Below are positions 58,390-64,000 of a stretch of DNA of 64,000 nucleotides, piece by piece; position 1 is the stretch's first letter, and every line of letters begins with the position of its first letter. The notes under the pieces are model-generated. The model worked only from the letters and a program-made list of their open reading frames with translations, had not been told where the DNA came from and searched no databases. The stretch comes from Ulota crispa (taxonomy: Eukaryota; Streptophyta; Bryopsida; Orthotrichales; Orthotrichaceae). The stretch lies in the NCBI GenBank assembly GCA_963920765.1, contig OY987243.1, positions 6,882,001 through 6,946,000 of the forward strand, given 5' to 3'. A program made the position numbers and the translations under genes.

Positions 58390-59133
58390 GCCTCCGATTT
58401 GCCCAGGTTCTCTTCCAGCGATACTATTGAAGATCTACCGAGCTCCTGACCAGGTTAGAGGGACGACGCAGCACGAAGTCCTGACACAAATATTCATCGT
58501 CACGCAGCAGCAGGCTATAAGTGAGTTACTACTCGCATGACAATGTAGTGTTCTTGTACTCTCAGGGGAAAAATATACTAGTGCTGCAAAAAACAGAGCT
58601 CGATGCTCAGAGCGTTGATCTTTATATCGCCAGAGTCATGAGTGCTCTCTTCTTCTTCTTCGTCTTCATTGCCTGCCTGCCTGCCTGCAGTGGCGTCCGA
58701 CGTCGTCGTCGTCGGCACGGTGCCCGAGGCGGAGGCCCGGCAATCAGCAATTAGCGTCAGCGGGCCACGCCAAATTATCAAAGCCAGCCTGCCTGGGTGG
58801 CTGGGTCCCGATCCTTTCTCATGCGCCCTGCTGGACGGGACGGGACGGGCCCGGCTTTGAATGGGTGTGGTGGTCCTGGTGGAGAGTCTGATGCGTCCAG
58901 TGTCGAATTGGCCTGACTTGGGGGCCGGCCCGGTTTATTTGTTTTTTTGCAGGGCCGTTTACCGGCGGTGGGTGTTTGTTGGCGGCGTCAGTGAAAAGAT
59001 GTTGTTGCACTCGTAGTCTTTATATCTCTTCATACCTTTTTTCAGGTGAGTTTCTCACTTCATGTTCTATACACTTCGAAAGCCCCGTATGACTAGATTC
59101 GAAAACTTATCAACGGTAAAGTAAGGTGATGTT
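58390..59133. promoter_or_regulatory. 5' flank of the CLE gene
   Basis: Contains minus-strand TATA-like words near 58625 and 59022, a (CTGC)n tract at about 58674-58690, a GC-rich block with GGGACGGGACGGGC, and no convincing gene of its own. Short frames on both strands here are not supported by domains. Confidence 0.35.
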
Positions 59134-59544
59134 AGAGCATCTCCACCTCACTGGTAGTTTTTCATCTCGGGGAAATGCAGTGAATTTGTAAGATGATGTT
59201 AGAGCATCACCACACTCATAATTTCTCATCTTGGGGAAAAGTAGTGAGTTCTCTTTTCAATATTCTTATGTAATGTTTTTTATTTGTGCAATTAGGTAAA
59301 ATAGTGCTCAACCAATAACAAGCCTCTTTGCTTGAAAAAGTAAATAGAATTTTCATCATTGGTTACTCAACTTATTAATTGACTTAAGAAAAGTAGTATT
59401 TAGATTGAGGAGTTGCCATGCATTGGGAAAATGTATATTTTGTAGTGCAAGAGAGAATAACTTGGCAAGTTCAAGCATTCGTTTTTCTCCTTTCATCCAA
59501 AAGTACCCCTAACTCAACATTTGCAGGACTAGTGGAGATGCTCT
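59134..59544. mobile_element. MITE-like element with AGAGCATCTCCAC ends
   Basis: Begins AGAGCATCTCCACCTCA and ends AGTGGAGATGCTCT. Just inside the left end an approximately 75-bp segment is duplicated in tandem (second copy from about 59200, GATGTTAGAGCATCACCACA). Related in its terminal word to 15722-16172. Non-coding. Confidence 0.65.
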
Positions 59545-59650
59545 TGTATTGTTGGTCTAGTTTTAGGTCTCTATTTTGAAAATAAATAATTGTTGCTCCC
59601 ATGCAATTAATCAGGTGTTATTCCTAGAATAGTTTGAGTTGGATATGATC

Positions 59651-60196
59651 TTACCCCTAAACTCCCAATCGACCATTTTTTGGTCACTGCCCTTCTTGCG
59701 GGCTGCCCAAAATGAAAAAAACATTTTTTGAAAAAACTAAAAATTCCTTCACATAGGGAATCAAGTCTACTTTCCAACCCAACTTGAATCATGTCAATCC
59801 AAGTTAAACTCCACCAAGGAGAATTTTTCATAGAAAAACACTTCAATATTTGCTAGTGTTACAAAATTTACTATTTTGGGAAACTAATGATGTTCTCTCC
59901 ATCAAAAATATTTCATTTTTGAACTTTCAAATAGAATGTCTATTTTTAACCAATCATACCAACTTTCAAATTTTATGAATAAAATTTGTAATATTGATGA
60001 ATATTAAACAGTAAATGCTTCTAAATACATTAAACAAGAGTCCAAAACTTTTTTTGAATCTTTGACTGTATGGATAGTTACTAAACATCATGACTCTTAT
60101 TTTCTCTTTTGAAGCAAACTTCATCAAAGTTACAAAAGTATCATTTTAGAATGCATTTATGTTTTGCCCTTACCCCCTTGGGTGTTTAGGGGTTAA
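59651..60196. mobile_element. TIR element with TTACCCCTAAAC ends
   Basis: Starts TTACCCCTAAACTCCCAATC and ends CCTTGGGTGTTTAGGGGTTAA; the outer 17-20 bp form an imperfect inverted pair. It is the largest member seen (546 bp) of the telomere-word TIR family. No coding capacity. Confidence 0.6.
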
Positions 60197-63100
60197 AGGA
60201 TAATCTTAGGGATACTAGAAATTTAGGTCAAGAAAATTTGGGGCTCTTTCAATCAAACTTGTAACTCAAATGTCTTAAGAAATAACCCCCAAGAACATAA
60301 GAATATAAACATAATTGAGTCAATTTTCTTGTGTCCAAAGGCTTTGAGGCCATAAAGTGGAAATCAAAACGTTGAGGTCGTAAGTAGAAGCCTAAAGTTT
60401 TCAAAAGATATGACATGAAGAGAGTAACAATGTAGAGGCATTGAGATTTATGCCATCCTGTAATGTTGGTATTTAACTTATTTATTTGTGATCACATAAT
60501 TGACTTTTGGTGAAATCTTAATAGTCTTTGTGCTATGAATAGGCCTTCCATTTTTTATGAATTCAATTCTTGGCCTTGGAATTGTGACACTTATTGTTAT
60601 TTGATAATAAAAACAATTTAAGAAATATGACCTTAACTCTTAGTGGAAAGGAAACTCTAATCTATAAATTATATTCTTGCACCAATAAAGATGAAGTACA
60701 AGTCCCTTTACACTAATATCAAATCAACTTCACAAACAAGAATATCTTATGAAATTTTGAACAACACCAATTGTGTTGATGTAGCATACACTTAAATCTC
60801 AAAATTTACATATTGAGTTCAAACCATAAATTATACAGAACTAAAAAAACAAAAATTTTGAAAGTTTTGATTCTTTTATCAACACCTAACATTGAAAACC
60901 TGTATTTTTACATGTTATTAACAAATAGAGAATTGAATAACTATAGAATTTACCTTTTAGAGGTAAATTCTTGTTTAGAACTTCAATAGATGTTTTACAA
61001 ATATATACATGTGTATATATTATTATTTATTTTACGCTTGTATGTTTTGCTTTTAGAACCTATTTTCAGATACAAACCTTCATTGGCACATTTATTAAAT
61101 GTTTTAAGTAATCCTACACAGTGTGATGCACAAACTAGATTATATCCACTTCCAAACAATCTCATTGAATCTAGCTTGCAAGAACCAATGGAGCCTATAT
61201 CAACATGGAACTCATTTGCCCTAATATAAAATAGTATGGTCCAACAAACACTTTTGTCTATAGGAGCGCAATTATGGGCCAATGATGATTATAGAAAACC
61301 ATTAATCAATCCATTATTGAGTGAGTTAGTGAATTATTTCAATAAACGCTTTTACATTTGACCTAGACCAATGACCAAAGCAAGATTTATTGGTCTTGAT
61401 ATAAGTATAATTAGAATTGAATTATACAAAACTCATCATTTCAAGTTGCAAAAAGTTGTACATAATCACGCTCAAATGTAAAAAACTCGATGTTGGAAGT
61501 GGCTATGAAGGAGATTAACTGGCACATGACAACATTACAGCTACCTTCAATGCGTGAGGTTTACAAAAGACTTTAGTTAGAAATTATTTTTGTGTTATCT
61601 TTTACTTATTGTATTCCTTGTGAAACAATACCAAAGTTTAGTGGGTTGAAGGCACTTTGCAAATGCCCACTACCCCCACATGTTTGACGTTAAATGTCGT
61701 AGATTCCAGTAAGGTCTACAATCTTTGGAGTTGTTTGGACAAATTTTGCTGAAAAACATTTTCTTTCATAAGATGATTTTGGACTTCAATATATTTGATT
61801 CGTCATATGTTTGCAGGCTTTTCTATCAATATACTGAGACTGGTCTTGTTGTGTGTAAGTGGAATGATAGTTTGAGAGGAATTACGACTTACACTTTTTG
61901 TGTAAGACAATGTCTTACAGATCTTAATTTAAATTTCTTTTATGAAAATCCAACTAAGGGGCGATTCACATTGCGCTCCATATCCCATCTTTGCAAGACC
62001 ACCACCTCATTGTAAGGTCCCAACTTTGTTGTAGTATTACGGTAAAAAAGGAGTAGTAAAGAAAGTTACAATTAATTTATGCAAGAATATTAGCGGAACT
62101 TGGGCAATCTTTTCAATTCAAAATCTAAGAGGAATCCCACCTTCTTTGGTGTCAAATTTTCCAAAATGTGCTACCATATAAGCACAATGTATTGAATCAA
62201 GACGTGAGAATTGGGACGTAGTGTAAAGCGCTAAGTCCCAACCATTGGCTCTACTCTGATTAGGTTCTCAGATTACAATGGAACTGGGGACATGAGACAT
62301 TGTATGACTAACCTTTCATTTACGCCAAATTCTGATTTAGAATAATTAAATGGTTATCATATAGTTGTCAACTATTAAAATTAACCCAAACTCATAAAAT
62401 GGTTTGAGAAGAGAGATTATTAGACTGATGCCATGTTTCATGAATGTTCCAGAAATTTCATTTTTGCAGCAAATAAACTTGCCCAATGTATTCAACTTTC
62501 AAATCAATTGTATATTAATCTAACATTGTAAAAAACTGTCACTATAGTTAATGAGTGATTTACCTACTATACTTTTTGCTGCACAATGCTAATTTCTTAT
62601 TCCTTGACATTAGTGTCAATTTGAATTATGAATTTAAATGACAAGGCAGGTAATTTTGAATTTCAAACATGTGCCGGGAACAACAAAGCCTCATTTTTGA
62701 AAGAAAGGTACCTACAAATCTAAAAGTTCACATCCTTGGAGCTTGTGGTATATTTAATCTTGATCAGGTTGAAATTTAATGAAATAAACATTGAAAATAG
62801 GATTTCACATTTAGCTATAGGAATATAAAAATATGGATTGTCTTTAAAATTTTCCTTTTTGTAACCTTAAAATGCCTATTGAAGTCAAAATTTGTTACAA
62901 CCACTCACGTAGCATATTTATGGAGAACCAACAGTTTGAAGCAATCGTGAGATAATTCCTAACAATTTTTTTCTAAACATATTATAAGATGCATTGTTGT
63001 GTTCACACACACCCACTTTGTTTTTGTGGTGTTTGATAGCACATCTCACTTAGTTTCATGTTTACTTTGACATTAGCCACAACTTGCTAACAATGCACAA

Positions 63101-64000
63101 ACAATGCTGATTTAATGTTAGTCTTCATTTTAGTTTTTATTCTAGCCTATTCCAAAACTCTTTCCCATCAATTTTTCACAAGTGCCACGTTCCTTTCGTA
63201 TCAAGTATTTTTGACACCTTGGTGAGCAAATCTATGCTATGCTAAAAACAACTCTTTGAATCTTGCAAGAGGAATTGTAGAACGAATAGTTCCAAGGAAT
63301 CATGGGGTTCTAATGCTTTGGTTATGAAAAATGGATAACAAGCCTTATATGCTTGAACCAATCAAAGCATGCACTTGTTACCTGTAAATGCAAGGAAAAC
63401 AAAGATCCAAGTTGTACTCCAAAAGTTATGGCTCTTCAAAATTACATTTTTTTGGAACCGTTTTGCTCCCCCCTCCCCTTTTGAAAATAGAGTTTCACAA
63501 AAGGCATTTTTCAGTTTTACTAAAAAATGTGAATGTGAGGGTGGAGTTAGCACTTTTGTCCAATTGGCCTTCCCAGTAGTGGACAAATCTTATTTAGTTG
63601 TTAATTCTTAAGATGCAGCTTAGCAAACGTCTCATGAAAACATCTAAATTTTACTATTTTAGAAAAGTGGTTCCCTCTTAAGCCAAAACTTTGGCTCTAT
63701 TTCTAGATCCTTAATTTGGTACGTTCAACTCACTAACTTTTTAGGATTCCTTTTACTCTTTCAAAGTAATAAAGCAAATTTGATTTGGGTAATTGTAACC
63801 AAAAATATGGAGTTTCAAAGTTTTGGCTTTCTAGGAAGGCACCAAAATTTATCCATACATGTATTTTGGATTATAGGGTGACTTTGAGTTTTTTTCGTTA
63901 AACTATTAGTAGAAATCTAGGTTGTATAACTAAAGTATCCAAAGGTTGTGAATCCTTAATGCATTTCATCTATACTTAGTAGAATTTGTATTAAAACTTC
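60197..64000. other. AT-rich stretch without recognised gene
   Basis: Short frames only, no domain and no clear repeat borders. I see no RNA gene. Possibly decayed repeats or long intergenic DNA. Confidence 0.5.

Noticed and set aside
57906..58430. Plus-strand 174-codon Pro/Ser-rich frame
   Set aside because: Antisense of the CLE precursor; Pro/Ser bias mirrors Gly/Ala/Val/Ser codons of the true strand.
1..64000. tRNA, rRNA, CRISPR or prokaryotic operon features
   Set aside because: No tRNA-like B-box context, rRNA sequence or direct-repeat spacer array was seen; the window is eukaryotic nuclear DNA.

Overview
The window looks like nuclear DNA of a land plant, probably an early-diverging one (a moss or another seedless plant is my guess). 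The evidence is short GT-AG introns, a group-G bZIP (G-box binding factor), a CLE peptide precursor ending in the R-type motif RLVPTGPNPLHN, and many plant-type MITEs. Nothing bacterial, organellar or viral is visible apart from a decayed retroelement RNase H fragment at the left end. Most of the 64 kb is AT-rich repeat-derived sequence; real genes sit in small GC-richer islands near 16.4-17.4, 34-36.8 and 50-59 kb.

Layout. 0.3-0.75 kb: retrotransposon RNase H remnant (minus). 3.25-28.3 kb: a degenerate palindrome of about 25 kb (left arm about 3.25-14.6, right arm about 18.6-28.3) whose arms carry tandem broken copies of a coiled-coil gene family pointing inwards, with many MITEs. One 1.95-kb block of the arms (7043-8990 against 23854-25801) is essentially identical while the arms on both sides of it have diverged. 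The spacer holds an intact single-exon gene (16488-17363) for a membrane protein with a CxxC...DHMP...CxxC module. 28.3-33.2 kb: no gene seen. 33.57-35.25 kb: a two-exon GBF-type bZIP gene (minus) with a GC-rich 5' region to 36.8 kb. 36.8-50 kb: repeats, including a CACTA MITE with 3-bp target duplication, G-rich minisatellites, foldback elements and a palindrome inside a (TA)n tract. 50.38-53.79 kb: an 11-exon gene for a 361-residue probably plastid protein with a G-box upstream. 54.78-55.76 kb: a six-exon gene for a 187-residue membrane protein. 57.98-58.33 kb: a CLE precursor gene (minus). 58.4-64 kb: simple repeats and MITE-like elements only.

The intact genes do not form a pathway. One possible regulatory link is that the GBF family binds CACGTG and a perfect CACGTG lies about 340 bp upstream of the 361-residue gene, but this is only inference. 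The exon models were read by hand from splice sites and frame continuity; no alignment, expression or database search supports them.
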